The translations under genes were made by a program, and so were the position numbers. 64,000 nucleotides of DNA, taken from Pseudomonas sp. DC1.2. Lineage in GTDB: Bacteria; Pseudomonadota; Gammaproteobacteria; Pseudomonadales; Pseudomonadaceae. The notes under the pieces were generated by a model. The model had not been told where the DNA came from. It saw only the letters and a program-made list of their open reading frames with translations, and made no database searches. Positions 1 through 9,164 of the stretch are shown here, in pieces (the stretch's first letter is position 1; the number at the start of each line of letters is the position of its first letter). Where the stretch lies: contig NZ_CP133782.1 of assembly GCF_034351645.1 (NCBI RefSeq), forward strand, positions 5,548,001 through 5,612,000, given 5' to 3'.

Positions 1-659
1 TTGAGTTCGTAGATCAGCTCTTCGACTTTCAACGTCGAGATTGGGTCGAGCGCCGAGCACGGTTCGTCGAGCAACAGCACTTCGGGTTCTACGGCGATGG
101 TGCGCGCGATCACCAGACGTTGCTGCTGACCACCGGACAAGCCGAGGGCCGACTCATGCAGCCGGTCTTTGACTTCGTCCCACAGCGCTGCACCTTTAAG
201 TGCCCACTCAACCGCTTCGTCGAGAATGCGCTTCTTGTTGATGCCCTGGATGCGCAGGCCATAAACCACGTTTTCGTAGATGGTTTTCGGAAACGGGTTC
301 GGCTTCTGGAACACCATGCCGACGCGACGACGCAGCTCGGCGACGTCTTCACCTTTGCGGTAAATGTTGTTGCCATAGAGGTTGATCGCGCCTTCAACGC
401 GGCAGCCGTCCACCAGATCGTTCATACGGTTGAACGTGCGCAGCAACGTGGACTTGCCGCAACCAGACGGCCCGATAAACGCGGTCACGCGCTGTTTCGG
501 GATGTTCATGCTGACGTCGTACAGCGCTTGTTTGTCGCCGTAGAACAAGCTCAGGCCCGGGACTTCGATGGCCACGGTTTCCTGCTCAAGGCTCAGGCTT
601 TGTTTGTCGCGCCCCAGGGCCGACATGTTGATGCCGTGGGTGTGTGTTTCGTGCTGCAT
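1..659 (-). CDS. pstB: Phosphate ABC transporter ATP-binding protein PstB (3' end outside window)
   Basis: PstB is the cytoplasmic ATPase that powers PstA/PstC import of inorganic phosphate. The reverse strand reads [18 protein letters not shown], then a Walker A motif (GPSGCGKST), a Q-loop ([20 protein letters not shown]), the ABC signature LSGGQQQR and Walker B ([12 protein letters not shown]). About 219 residues are present and the frame is open at base 1, so the C-terminus is missing only because the window ends. It follows pstA on the same strand after about 130 bases that hold a REP pair. Family assignment is secure. Confidence 0.96.
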   Translation of the reverse strand, partial: MQHETHTHGINMSALGRDKQSLSLEQETVAIEVPGLSLFYGDKQALYDVSMNIPKQRVTAFIGPSGCGKSTLLRTFNRMNDLVDGCRVEGAINLYGNNIYRKGEDVAELRRRVGMVFQKPNPFPKTIYENVVYGLRIQGINKKRILDEAVEWALKGAALWDEVKDRLHESALGLSGGQQQRLVIARTIAVEPEVLLLDEPCSALDPISTLKVEELIYEL

Positions 660-694
660 GGGAGGCTCCCTGTGCTAACAAATTCGGTTCGGTG

Positions 695-766
695 GTGTGG
701 AAGCGAGCCTGCTCGCGAAGGGGCCATCTCTGGCGCCAAAAGCTTCGCGAGCAGCTTGCTCCCACC
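695..766. repeat. REP-type inverted repeat pair between pstA and pstB
   Basis: Two oppositely oriented copies of a GGAAGCGAGCCTGCTCGCGAA-like palindromic unit lie at about 695-721 and 743-766. Related copies occur at 14636-14722, 16497-16528 and 45269-45337. This is the usual Pseudomonas REP doublet, found between genes and often inside operons where it can shape mRNA stability. Confidence 0.8.
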
Positions 767-787
767 TAAAAATCATTCCGGCGGTTA

Positions 788-2458
788 TTAACTATCCAGC
801 GCTTTGTATTTCTCGCGCAGATGGTTGCGTATGTACACGGCCGACAGGTTGAGCGTGGCGATCACCAGCACCAGCAGCAGCGCCGTGGCATAGACCAACG
901 GCCGTGCAGCTTCGACGTTCGGGCTCTGGAAGCCAACGTCATAAATATGGAAGCCCAAGTGCATGATCTTCTGGTCCAGGTGCAGGTACGGGTAGTTGCC
1001 ATCCACCGGCAGCGACGGCGCCAGCTTCACCACACCCACCAGCATCAGCGGCGCCACTTCACCCGCGGCGCGGGCCACGGCAAGGATCATCCCGGTCATC
1101 ATTGCCGGGCTGGCCATGGGCAGCACAATCTTCCACAACGTTTCAGCCTTGGTCGCGCCGAGGGCCAACGAGCCTTCGCGAACGGTGCGGGGAATCCGCG
1201 CGAGGCCTTCTTCGGTGGCCACGATGACCACCGGAACCGCCAGCAGCGCCAGGGTCAGCGAGGCCCAGAGCAGGCCCGGCGTACCGAAAGTCGGCGCCGG
1301 CAACGCTTCAGGGAAGAACAATCGATCCACCGAACCGCCCAGCACATAGACGAAGAAGCCCAGGCCGAACACGCCGTAAACAATCGCCGGAACCCCCGCC
1401 AGGTTGTTCACCGCAATACGGATCAGGCGCGTCATGGCGTTCTGCTTCGCATACTCGCGAAGGTAGACCGCGGCCAGTACGCCGAACGGGGTCACGATCA
1501 TCGCCATGATCAGGGTCATCATCACAGTGCCGAAAATCGCCGGGAAGATCCCGCCCTCGGTATTTGCTTCACGCGGGTCGTCGCTGAGGAACTCCCAGAC
1601 CTTGCTGAAATAGAAGCCAATCTTGGTGAGGTAGCCCATGGCATTCGGCTGATAGGCGTGAACGACTTTGCCAATCGGGATTTCGATCTCTTTGCCGTTG
1701 GCATCGCGAGCCGTCAGGCTGTCGCGATTGAACTGCGCGTGCAAATCGCCAAGGCGCACTTCGATGTCTTGATAACGAGCGTTCAGTTCAGCGCGCTCGC
1801 CATCCATGTCGGCTTGCGCAGCGGCGTCGAGCTTGCCGGCCAGTTCCAGTTTGCGACCGTGCAGACGGATGCGTTCGAGACCGGCGTTGATCGCGCCGAT
1901 GTCGGATTTTTCCAGGCTCTTGAGCTGGGCCGCGATTTTGTTGACGCGATTAACCCGCGCCTGCAACTCAGGCCAACTCGCTTCACCTTCAGCGATGACC
2001 TTGCCGTCCTGTTTGACGTTGACCAGGTAACCGTAGAAGTTGCCCCACTCACGACGCTCAATGGTCATCAGCTCTGGCGGAGTCGTCAGATTGGTCAGCC
2101 ACTCGCCGACAATCCAGGTGAAGTCATTGCCGTTCAAGTCACGGTTACCGACCTTGATCAGCTCACGGGTCATGAACTCCGGGCCCGCATCGGGCACCGG
2201 CAGGCCAGCACTTTTCAGGCGCTCACGCGGCACTTCTTCTTTCTGCACCACTTCGCCGATAACCAGGTGATTAGCCTGGCCCGGTACGTCGTAGCTGGCA
2301 TGGACCAAGTCCGCCGGCCAGAAGTGCCCCAGACCGCGCACAGCGATCACCGCCAACAACCCAATGGTCATGATGACGGCGATGGACACCGCGCCACCGC
2401 TGATCCAGACGCCAGGGGCGCCGCTCTTGAACCATCCGTTCAGGGAGTTCTGTTTCAC
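788..2458 (-). CDS. pstA: Phosphate ABC transporter permease PstA
   Basis: This is the inner-membrane permease subunit of the high-affinity phosphate importer, partner of PstC and PstB. At 556 residues it is far longer than the roughly 300-residue enteric protein. A transmembrane helix at about residues 17-43 is followed by a charged soluble insertion to about residue 300, then the permease core starting at GGIFPAIFGTVMMT. The ATPase-contact (EAA-like) loop is seen at REGSLALGATKAETLWKIVLP. The extended form is normal for Pseudomonas. It starts 15 bases after pstC ends. Confidence 0.95.
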   Translation of the reverse strand: MKQNSLNGWFKSGAPGVWISGGAVSIAVIMTIGLLAVIAVRGLGHFWPADLVHASYDVPGQANHLVIGEVVQKEEVPRERLKSAGLPVPDAGPEFMTRELIKVGNRDLNGNDFTWIVGEWLTNLTTPPELMTIERREWGNFYGYLVNVKQDGKVIAEGEASWPELQARVNRVNKIAAQLKSLEKSDIGAINAGLERIRLHGRKLELAGKLDAAAQADMDGERAELNARYQDIEVRLGDLHAQFNRDSLTARDANGKEIEIPIGKVVHAYQPNAMGYLTKIGFYFSKVWEFLSDDPREANTEGGIFPAIFGTVMMTLIMAMIVTPFGVLAAVYLREYAKQNAMTRLIRIAVNNLAGVPAIVYGVFGLGFFVYVLGGSVDRLFFPEALPAPTFGTPGLLWASLTLALLAVPVVIVATEEGLARIPRTVREGSLALGATKAETLWKIVLPMASPAMMTGMILAVARAAGEVAPLMLVGVVKLAPSLPVDGNYPYLHLDQKIMHLGFHIYDVGFQSPNVEAARPLVYATALLLVLVIATLNLSAVYIRNHLREKYKALDS

Positions 2459-2473
2459 AGACTTCTACCTTTC

Positions 2474-4759
2474 TTAAAGCGACGAGTATTTCTTGCGCAG
2501 ACGCTGACGAATCAGTTCCGCGAGGGTGTTCATGACGAAGGTGAACAACAGCAGCACCAGCGCCGACAGGAACAGCACGCGGTAATGGCTGCCGCCTACT
2601 TCCGACTCCGGCATTTCCACCGCGACGTTAGCCGCCAAGGTGCGCAGGCCTTCGAACAGGTTCATTTCCATGACCGGGGTGTTGCCGGTAGCCATCAACA
2701 CGATCATGGTTTCACCGACCGCACGGCCCATGCCGATCATCAGCGCCGAGAAAATACCGGGGCTGGCGGTGAGGATCACCACGCGGGTCATGGTTTGCCA
2801 CGGCGTAGCGCCGAGGGCCAGAGACCCCAGGGTCAGGCCACGCGGCACGCTGAACACGGCGTCTTCGGCGATGGAGTAGATATTCGGGATCACTGCGAAA
2901 CCCATGGCCAGACCGACCACCAGAGCGTTGCGCTGATCGTAGGTGATGCCCAGGTCGTGGGAGATCCACATGCGCATGTCACCGCCGAAGAACCAGGTTT
3001 CCATATACGGGCTCATGTACAGCGACAACCAGCCCACAAACAGAATCACCGGAATCAAAATCGCGCTTTCCCAGCCGTCCGGCACCCGCAGGCGAATCGA
3101 CTCAGGCAAGCGACTGAAGGTGAAACCGGCCACCAGAATACCGACCGGCATCAGCAGCAACAGGCTGAAAATCCCTGGTAAGTGCCCTTCTACATAAGGG
3201 GCAAGGAACAGACCGGCGAAGAAACCGAGGATCACCGTCGGCATCGCCTCCATCAGCTCGATCACCGGCTTGACCTTGCGGCGCAGACTCGGGGCCATGA
3301 AGTAGGCGGTGTAGATAGCCGCGGCAACGGCCAGCGGAGCAGCCAGCAGCATGGCGTAGAACGCAGCCTTGAGCGTGCCGAAGGTCAGCGGTGCCAAGCT
3401 CATCTTGGGTTCGAAGTCGGTATTGGCGGCCGTCGATTGCCAGACGTATTTAGGCTCGTCGTAGTTTTCGTACCAGACCTTGCTCCACAACGCGCTCCAG
3501 GAAACCTCGGGGTGCGGGTTATCCAGCAGCAGCGGTTGCAGCTTGCCACCCGCCTCCACGATCAGGCGGTTGGCGCGCGGCGAGAGCCCGAAAAGACCTT
3601 CGCCGTCGATCACTTGATTCACCAACAGCGTGCGGTGAGCCGTGCTATGGAACACGCCGAGTTTGCCGGAGGCATCCAGCGCGACGAAGCCTTTGCGACG
3701 CTCTTCGGCGTTGACTTCTACGATCGGCGTGGTGCCCATCTGGAAGGTACGAATCTGCTTCAGCCGCTGCTCGCCATCCGGATCGCGGGCCATGAACCAC
3801 TGGGCCAAGCCACCTTTGGAGTTACCGATGATCAGCGAAATACCGCCCACCAACTGGGTACTGGCGGTGACTTGAGCGTCACCGTCTTCGAGCAGTTTGT
3901 AGCGACCGTTGAGGCTTTTTTCGCTGAGGCTGAACACGTCGGCCTGGGCGCGCCCGTTAATCACGTACAACCACTGCTGACGTGGGTCGACAAAGATGTT
4001 TTTAACCGGCTCAGTCATTTGCGGCAGATCGATGCGCTTCTGCTCGTTGGTGACTTCGCCAGTCATCATGTTTTCTTCGCTCGTCAGCGACAGTACCTGC
4101 AACTGCGAACCGGTAGAGCCGGCCAGCAGCAGCGTGGTATCAGTGGCATTGAGGCTGACGTGTTCCAGCGCACCGCCCGCCTCGTTCAGCACAATCGGGG
4201 CTTCGCCGTAGGGGTACTCAATGGCCGGCGAGATGGTCTTCTTGCCGTCCGGGTAACTGACTTTATAGGTGTGCCGAAATACCAGAACCTGACCGTTGGA
4301 CAGGCCGACCGCCACCAGCGGATGACCTGGCTGGTCTTTAGCAATGGAGGTCACGGTGGTGCCCGCCGGAACCGGCAGATCGACGCGCTTGAGTTCGGCG
4401 CCACTGTCGATATCAAAAAACAGCGCCTGGCCCTTGTCGGAAATACGCATCGCGACCTGGTTCTGCTCTTCCAGCGAGATCAGCAACGGTTTGCCGGCGT
4501 CTTTTATCCAGGCGGGGGTGATCGCATCGTGGGCGCTCAGGCTAGCACCCTGGAACAAAGGCGCAACGACGTAGGCCAGGAAGAAGAAGATCAGCGTGAT
4601 TGCGCCGAGCACAGCAAGGCCGCCAACGAAAACGTACCAGCGGGTCAGGCGATCTTTAAGCGCACGAATGCGGCGCTTGCGTTTCAGCTCAGGCGTATTG
4701 AAATCAATGCGCTTGGGAGGGGACGTCGTAGTCATTGGGGAATTGGCCAGATCATTCAT
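2474..4759 (-). CDS. pstC: Phosphate ABC transporter permease PstC
   Basis: PstC is the second inner-membrane permease of the phosphate importer. The protein is about 761 residues, with one N-terminal helix (about 45-68), a long periplasmic-type domain of beta-rich sequence to about residue 450, and the C-terminal permease core with a contact loop at RGLTLGSLALGATPWQTMTR. I chose the ATG at 4759 (MNDLANSPMTTT); a GTG at 4765 and an ATG at 4735 are alternatives. A perfect Pho box lies only about 23 bases upstream of 4759, which bears on the start choice (see findings). Confidence 0.94.
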   Translation of the reverse strand: MNDLANSPMTTTSPPKRIDFNTPELKRKRRIRALKDRLTRWYVFVGGLAVLGAITLIFFFLAYVVAPLFQGASLSAHDAITPAWIKDAGKPLLISLEEQNQVAMRISDKGQALFFDIDSGAELKRVDLPVPAGTTVTSIAKDQPGHPLVAVGLSNGQVLVFRHTYKVSYPDGKKTISPAIEYPYGEAPIVLNEAGGALEHVSLNATDTTLLLAGSTGSQLQVLSLTSEENMMTGEVTNEQKRIDLPQMTEPVKNIFVDPRQQWLYVINGRAQADVFSLSEKSLNGRYKLLEDGDAQVTASTQLVGGISLIIGNSKGGLAQWFMARDPDGEQRLKQIRTFQMGTTPIVEVNAEERRKGFVALDASGKLGVFHSTAHRTLLVNQVIDGEGLFGLSPRANRLIVEAGGKLQPLLLDNPHPEVSWSALWSKVWYENYDEPKYVWQSTAANTDFEPKMSLAPLTFGTLKAAFYAMLLAAPLAVAAAIYTAYFMAPSLRRKVKPVIELMEAMPTVILGFFAGLFLAPYVEGHLPGIFSLLLLMPVGILVAGFTFSRLPESIRLRVPDGWESAILIPVILFVGWLSLYMSPYMETWFFGGDMRMWISHDLGITYDQRNALVVGLAMGFAVIPNIYSIAEDAVFSVPRGLTLGSLALGATPWQTMTRVVILTASPGIFSALMIGMGRAVGETMIVLMATGNTPVMEMNLFEGLRTLAANVAVEMPESEVGGSHYRVLFLSALVLLLFTFVMNTLAELIRQRLRKKYSSL

Positions 4760-4781
4760 GCGCACACCCTAGCGATCCTGT

Positions 4782-4799
4782 ATGACAGAAAGATGACAG
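4782..4799 (-). promoter_or_regulatory. Pho box upstream of pstC
   Basis: Read on the minus strand, the bases are CTGTCAT-CTTT-CTGTCAT, a perfect match to the PhoB consensus of two CTGTCAT heptamers separated by four bases. It sits between pstS and pstC and implies a PhoB-dependent promoter for pstCAB separate from that of pstS. Confidence 0.85.
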
Positions 4800-4862
4800 T
4801 GCAGTGACGCAACAAAACCGCCGCTCGAGTGAACGGGCAGCGGAGCAAAAAATTAGAGGGGC

Positions 4863-4887
4863 GTGAGGGAGCGAAACGCTCCCTCAC
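4863..4887 (-). terminator. Hairpin after pstS
   Basis: An 11-bp perfect stem (GTGAGGGAGCG / CGCTCCCTCAC) with a 3-base loop lies about 30 bases past the pstS stop. On the minus strand it is followed after about 14 bases by a run of six T, so it is either a weak terminator or an mRNA-stabilising hairpin that would raise pstS over pstCAB. Confidence 0.6.
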
Positions 4888-4919
4888 TAGAGCCCGAGGA
4901 CTAACCCGGACTCAGGGTG

Positions 4920-5921
4920 TTACTTCTTTGCGACTTCAGCGCTGCCTTCTTGCAGACCCAGGTCAGCCAGTGCTTTTGCAGCAACTTTGGCCGGCAGTGG
5001 GATATAGCCGTCTTTCACTACCACTTCCTGGCCCTGTTTAGACAGAACCAGTTTCACGAACTCGGCTTCCAGCGGGGCCAGAGGCTTGTTCGGGGCTTTG
5101 TTGACGTAGACGTAAAGGAAACGCGACAGCGGGTATTTACCGTTCAGGGCGTTTTCTTCGCTGTCTTCGATGAACTCAGTGCTGCCTTTCTTCGACAGAG
5201 CGACTGTTTTCACGCTAGCAGTTTTGTAGCCGATGCCCGAATAACCGATGCCGTTCAGCGAGGAGCTGATCGACTGCACGACCGACGCCGAACCTGGTTG
5301 TTCGTTGACGTTTGGCTTGTAGTCGCCTTTGCACAGGGCTTCTTCCTTGAAGTAGCCGTAAGTGCCGGATACCGAGTTACGACCGAACAGTTGAACTGGC
5401 TTGTTGGCCAGGTCGCCCGTCACGCCCAGGTCACCCCAGGTTTTGACTTCGGTTTTAGCGCCGCACAGACGAGTCGAAGAGAAGATTGCGTCGACTTGCT
5501 CCATGGTCAGGTGCTGGATCGGGTTGTCTTTGTGTACGAAGACGGCCAGGGCGTCCACGGCCACCGGGATAGCGGTTGGCTTGTAGCCGTACTTCTGCTC
5601 GAAGGCAGCCAGTTCGGTGTCCTTCATTTTGCGGCTCATCGGGCCCAGGTTAGAGGTGCCTTCAGTCAACGCAGGTGGCGCAGTGGCGGAGCCAGCGGCC
5701 TGAATCTGGATATTTACGTTCGGGTATTCTTTTTTGTAGTTCTCAGCCCACAGGGTCATGAGGTTGGCCAGGGTATCGGAGCCGACGCTGGACAGGTTGC
5801 CCGACACACCAGTGGTCTTGGTGTAGCTCGGGATCGACGGGTCAACAGCGGCGAACGCGTTAGCGGTCGCAACGCCAGCAGCGACAAAAGTCATTGCCGC
5901 CATCAAACGCTTCAGTTTCAT
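4920..5921 (-). CDS. pstS: Periplasmic phosphate-binding protein PstS
   Basis: PstS binds inorganic phosphate in the periplasm and delivers it to PstC/PstA. The 333-residue product begins with a signal peptide ([24 protein letters not shown] cleaved near ANA-FA) and carries binding-site segments such as [26 protein letters not shown] and [18 protein letters not shown]. The latter resembles the long PstS form of Pseudomonas. It is first in the pst operon and has its own Pho box. The start is set by the signal peptide and an AGGAGT Shine-Dalgarno sequence. Confidence 0.96.
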   Translation of the reverse strand: MKLKRLMAAMTFVAAGVATANAFAAVDPSIPSYTKTTGVSGNLSSVGSDTLANLMTLWAENYKKEYPNVNIQIQAAGSATAPPALTEGTSNLGPMSRKMKDTELAAFEQKYGYKPTAIPVAVDALAVFVHKDNPIQHLTMEQVDAIFSSTRLCGAKTEVKTWGDLGVTGDLANKPVQLFGRNSVSGTYGYFKEEALCKGDYKPNVNEQPGSASVVQSISSSLNGIGYSGIGYKTASVKTVALSKKGSTEFIEDSEENALNGKYPLSRFLYVYVNKAPNKPLAPLEAEFVKLVLSKQGQEVVVKDGYIPLPAKVAAKALADLGLQEGSAEVAKK

Positions 5922-5999
5922 GCCTTACTCCTAGCAGATAGGGTGTGTTAAGTCGGGGCCAAGTATCAGCAGGCCGTGTGAACACTCTATGGCTGAAAT

Positions 6000-6017
6000 A
6001 TGACAATTAGATGAAAG
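6000..6017 (-). promoter_or_regulatory. Pho box upstream of pstS
   Basis: The minus strand reads CTTTCAT-CTAA-TTGTCAT, two mismatches from the tandem CTGTCAT PhoB consensus, about 80 bases upstream of the pstS ATG. A CATAGA-like -10 lies about 10 bases downstream, the usual spacing in PhoB-activated promoters. Confidence 0.8.
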
Positions 6018-6056
6018 GCCAGCATTCGGCATCCGGCAGTGTAATTCGTGTTGCCC

Positions 6057-7355
6057 TTAGCGCCCCTCCTTCCAAAGATAAGCACCCACCAAAATCCCGA
6101 CGCCACAAATGATCGCCACATAGTAGGCAGGCCCCATCGGGCTTTCCTTGAGCAGAAGGGTGACGATCATTGGCGTCAGACCGCCAAAAATGGCGTAGGC
6201 CAGGTTGTAGGAGAACGACAACCCGCTGAAGCGCACCACGGCCGGAAAGGCCTTGACCATCACATACGGTACGGCGCCGATGGTGCCAACCAGCATTCCG
6301 GTCACGGCGTACATCGGAAACAGCCATTCAGGGTGGTTGAACAGGCTGTGATAGAAGGTCCAGGAACTCAGCAACAATAAGCCGCTGCCGAAGACAAACA
6401 CGCGACCCGCGCCGAAGCGATCCGCTAATGCGCCGGAGGCCACACAGCCCAGGCTCAAGAACACAATCGCCAGGCTGTTGGCCTGCAACGCCGTCGTCGG
6501 CGAGAAGTGGTAGACCGTCTGCAACACGGTCGGGGTCATCAGAATGACCACAATGATGCCGGCGGACAGCAGCCAGGTCAGCAACATGGAAATCAGGATC
6601 GCCCCACGATGGTCACGCAGCACCGCGCGTAGCGGCACTTCTTCAGCCAGGGCTTTGCGCAGTTGCAGCTCGGCGAACACCGGGGTTTCGTGGAGCCAGC
6701 GGCGCAGGTACACCGAGAACAGGCCAAACACGCCGCCCAGCAGGAAGGGAATTCGCCAGGCGTAATCCGCGACTTCCACCGGGGTATAGAGGCTGTTGAT
6801 AACCGTCGCGACCAACGAGCCCAAGAGGATACCGGCAGTTAGGCCACTGGTCAGGGTGCCGCAGGCGTAGCCAATGTGCCGCTGCGGCACGTGTTCGGAA
6901 ACGAAGACCCAGGCGCCCGGCACTTCACCGCCAATCGCCGCGCCCTGGATCACGCGCATCACCAACAGCAGGATCGGTGCCCACATGCCGATCTGTGCGT
7001 AGGTCGGCAGCAGGCCCATGATCAAGGTCGGCACGGCCATCATGAAAATGCTCAGGGTGAACATTTTTTTGCGCCCCAGCAGGTCGCCAAAGTGCGCCAT
7101 TACAATCCCGCCCAAGGGCCGCGCGAGGTAGCCCGCGGCGAAGATGCCGAACGTCTGCATCAGGCGCAGCCACTCTGGCATGTCGGCCGGAAAGAACAGC
7201 TTGCCAACCACCGTGGCAAAGAAGACGAAGATGATGAAGTCGTAAAACTCCAGCGCGCCGCCCAAGGCCGACAGCGACAGGGTCTTGTAATCGTCGCGGG
7301 TTAACGGACGTGCGGATTGGGTCGGCTGCGCGATGCTCGAGGGCGCTGAGGTCAT
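6057..7355 (-). CDS. MFS transporter of the metabolite:H+ symporter type
   Basis: This 432-residue inner-membrane protein has about 12 hydrophobic segments. It carries the major-facilitator signature after TM2 (GYLARPLGGIVMAHFGDLLGRKKMF) and the RVIQGAAIGGEVPGAWVFVSEH segment typical of the metabolite:H+ symporter subgroup (ProP/ShiA/KgtP-like). The substrate cannot be read from sequence; an organic acid or osmolyte is likely. It lies beyond the pstS promoter on the same strand but is separated by the Pho box region, so it is probably its own unit. Confidence 0.85.
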   Translation of the reverse strand: MTSAPSSIAQPTQSARPLTRDDYKTLSLSALGGALEFYDFIIFVFFATVVGKLFFPADMPEWLRLMQTFGIFAAGYLARPLGGIVMAHFGDLLGRKKMFTLSIFMMAVPTLIMGLLPTYAQIGMWAPILLLVMRVIQGAAIGGEVPGAWVFVSEHVPQRHIGYACGTLTSGLTAGILLGSLVATVINSLYTPVEVADYAWRIPFLLGGVFGLFSVYLRRWLHETPVFAELQLRKALAEEVPLRAVLRDHRGAILISMLLTWLLSAGIIVVILMTPTVLQTVYHFSPTTALQANSLAIVFLSLGCVASGALADRFGAGRVFVFGSGLLLLSSWTFYHSLFNHPEWLFPMYAVTGMLVGTIGAVPYVMVKAFPAVVRFSGLSFSYNLAYAIFGGLTPMIVTLLLKESPMGPAYYVAIICGVGILVGAYLWKEGR

Positions 7356-7721
7356 GGCAAGGGCTTCTCTTATAGTCGGATCTGCAACCTCAACAACGCT
7401 GGCGGAGGCTTGGGCAGGTTCGGCACGATAGCAAATTGTTCAAAAAAGCACATATAGGCGCGTATTTGACGGTGTAAATGAGAACCCGGCGGTCGTCTCG
7501 GGGTCTACCGACCGATATACTCGCAACCCTGCACCTGCTTGTAACGGGTTGCTGTGCGAAAACGTCGTTGGCACCGGCCAGCCTATTTCGCAGAGTTTCC
7601 CTTTAGGCGCCTTATGGAAAACGTGACGAACGTAGTATGTTCGGGGCTGAATCGTTTTTCCCGAAGACGGCTATTCACCTGAAAGACCAACGTAGAGTCA
7701 CGGGTCAGAGGCACCCCCGGC
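7356..7721. other. Intergenic region between divergent MFS and thioesterase genes
   Basis: This 366-base stretch separates divergent genes and should hold both promoters. I see no convincing ORF, RNA gene or strong palindrome in it; the frames open here do not show protein-like composition. Confidence 0.4.
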
Positions 7722-8126
7722 ATGATAGAGCTCGAACAAGAAGATCCAATCCCGCAAGGCGACCTGGCCCTGCAAATTACCGCCCTGCCGCGCGAAACCA
7801 ACGGCTTTGGCGATATTTTCGGCGGCTGGCTAGTCGCACAAATGGATTTGGCCGGCACCGCAATGGCCAGCAAGGTTGCGGGTGGCCGCGTGGCCACCGT
7901 GGCGATCGACCGTATGGCGTTCCTGGTTCCGGTGGCGGTGGGCGCACAGCTCTCCTTCTACACGCAGGCCCTGGAAATCGGCCGCAGCTCGATCCGAATG
8001 ATGGTCGAGGTCTGGAGCGACGATCCACTGTCCAGTGAGTGGCGAAAAGTGACTGAAGCCGTATTCGTGTTCGTCGCCATCGACGGCAGCGGCCGCACCC
8101 GCTCGGTGCCGCCGCGCGCTCGTTAA
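7722..8126 (+). CDS. Acyl-CoA thioesterase, YciA-like hotdog fold
   Basis: The 134-residue protein fits the YciA/acyl-CoA hydrolase group, which cleaves acyl-CoA to free acid and CoA in the cytoplasm. Diagnostic segments are TNGFGDIFGGWLVAQMDLAG (the hotdog helix with the catalytic-site Asn, Asp and Gly-Gly) and VATVAIDRMAFLVPVAVG. Length is right for a single hotdog domain. The substrate range is unknown. A second, different hotdog thioesterase is encoded at 55848-56330. Confidence 0.85.
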   Translation: MIELEQEDPIPQGDLALQITALPRETNGFGDIFGGWLVAQMDLAGTAMASKVAGGRVATVAIDRMAFLVPVAVGAQLSFYTQALEIGRSSIRMMVEVWSDDPLSSEWRKVTEAVFVFVAIDGSGRTRSVPPRAR

Positions 8127-8197
8127 ACCTGGGGAGCGTTAAACGCGGCCATCGTTTTACGGTCCATTGCAGTCCTGTTACCGATCGAGAGTTGCCC

Positions 8198-9097
8198 ATG
8201 AGCACGCCCAACGTTGAAGCCGTGAAACTGGATGAACTGAACTGCTGGTGCATCCGCCACGGTCAGGCCGAATTGCTGGTGGCCCAGCAAGGCGCGCACA
8301 TCCTGAGCTATCAAGTGGCAGGACAACCGCCGCTGATCTGGCTCAACGACCAGGCGCTGTTCAAGACCGGCAAAAGCATCCGCGCCGGTGTGCCGGTGTG
8401 CTGGCCGTGGTTCGGCAACCTGCCGCGCAACCCGCAGAGTGTTCGGGACATGCGCATCAGCAACGAACCGGCGACGGCCCACGGACTCGTGCGGACGATG
8501 GACTGGGCGCTGGGGGAAATGGCAACCGAGGGTGAAAGCCTGACGGTGGAATTCGTACTGCCCTACCCCGAAGGTGGCCTGCCGGGCTGGCCACATCAGG
8601 TGGATTTGAAACTGAGTATTCGCCTCGACAACCAGTTGCACATCAGCCTAACCAGCCATAACCAGGGCCAAGAAGCCGTTAGCATCAGCCAGGCGCTGCA
8701 CAGCTATTTCGCGGTCAGCGATGTGCGCGACGTGCAGGTTGAGGGCCTGGATGGCTTGAGCTACATCGAAACCCTGGACGACTGGAACATCGTCAAGCAA
8801 ACCGGCGACCTGCGCTTTATCGGTGAGACCGACCGCATCTACCTCAACACCCCGGCGACGCTAAGTATTGTCGACCCCGCCTGGAAACGACGCATCGAAC
8901 TGACCAGCAGCGGTTCGCGCTCGACGGTGATCTGGAACCCATGGATTGATCGGGCAGCGGCATTCAGCGACATGGCCGAAGATGGCTGGCAGCGCATGCT
9001 GTGCATTGAGACGGCAAACGTGATGGACGATGTGGTGAAGCTGGAGGCCGGCGCCCGTCACACCCTAGGCGTGAGCATCGGCAGCAAACCTCTCTAG
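8198..9097 (+). CDS. D-hexose-6-phosphate mutarotase / aldose 1-epimerase-like protein
   Basis: This 299-residue cytoplasmic protein belongs to the YeaD-like aldose-1-epimerase superfamily, which interconverts alpha and beta anomers of sugars, in this subgroup usually hexose-6-phosphates. Visible family features are GAHILSYQVAGQPPLIWL near the N-terminus, RAGVPVCWPWFG, the ATAHGLVRTMDW histidine segment, LHSYFAVSD and the C-terminal WNPWIDRAAAFSDM and CIETANV. I used the ATG at 8198, preceded by a GAGAG sequence; an in-frame TTG two codons upstream is less likely. Confidence 0.9.
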   Translation: MSTPNVEAVKLDELNCWCIRHGQAELLVAQQGAHILSYQVAGQPPLIWLNDQALFKTGKSIRAGVPVCWPWFGNLPRNPQSVRDMRISNEPATAHGLVRTMDWALGEMATEGESLTVEFVLPYPEGGLPGWPHQVDLKLSIRLDNQLHISLTSHNQGQEAVSISQALHSYFAVSDVRDVQVEGLDGLSYIETLDDWNIVKQTGDLRFIGETDRIYLNTPATLSIVDPAWKRRIELTSSGSRSTVIWNPWIDRAAAFSDMAEDGWQRMLCIETANVMDDVVKLEAGARHTLGVSIGSKPL

Positions 9098-9115
9098 CAC
9101 CACAAAACCATGGTT

Positions 9116-9147
9116 GGAGCGAGCCTCACCGCGGGCGGGCCTGCTCC
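9116..9147. repeat. Degenerate REP-like palindrome
   Basis: GGAGCGAGCCTC and GGGCCTGCTCC form an imperfect inverted repeat between the convergent mutarotase and DUF3299 genes. It resembles the better REP copies in the window and may act as a bidirectional stop or mRNA end. Confidence 0.5.
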
Positions 9148-9164
9148 AATATGAATGGCTGTGT

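Noticed and set aside
821..4807. Long open frames on the plus strand opposite pstA and pstC, of several hundred codons
   Set aside because: They are antisense to well-supported genes, rich in His, Gln and Arg as expected from reversed GC-rich codons, and lack ribosome sites or recognisable domains.
4917..5951. A 344-codon open frame opposite pstS
   Set aside because: It is a mirror of the pstS codon pattern; PstS itself has a signal peptide, Pho box and family motifs.
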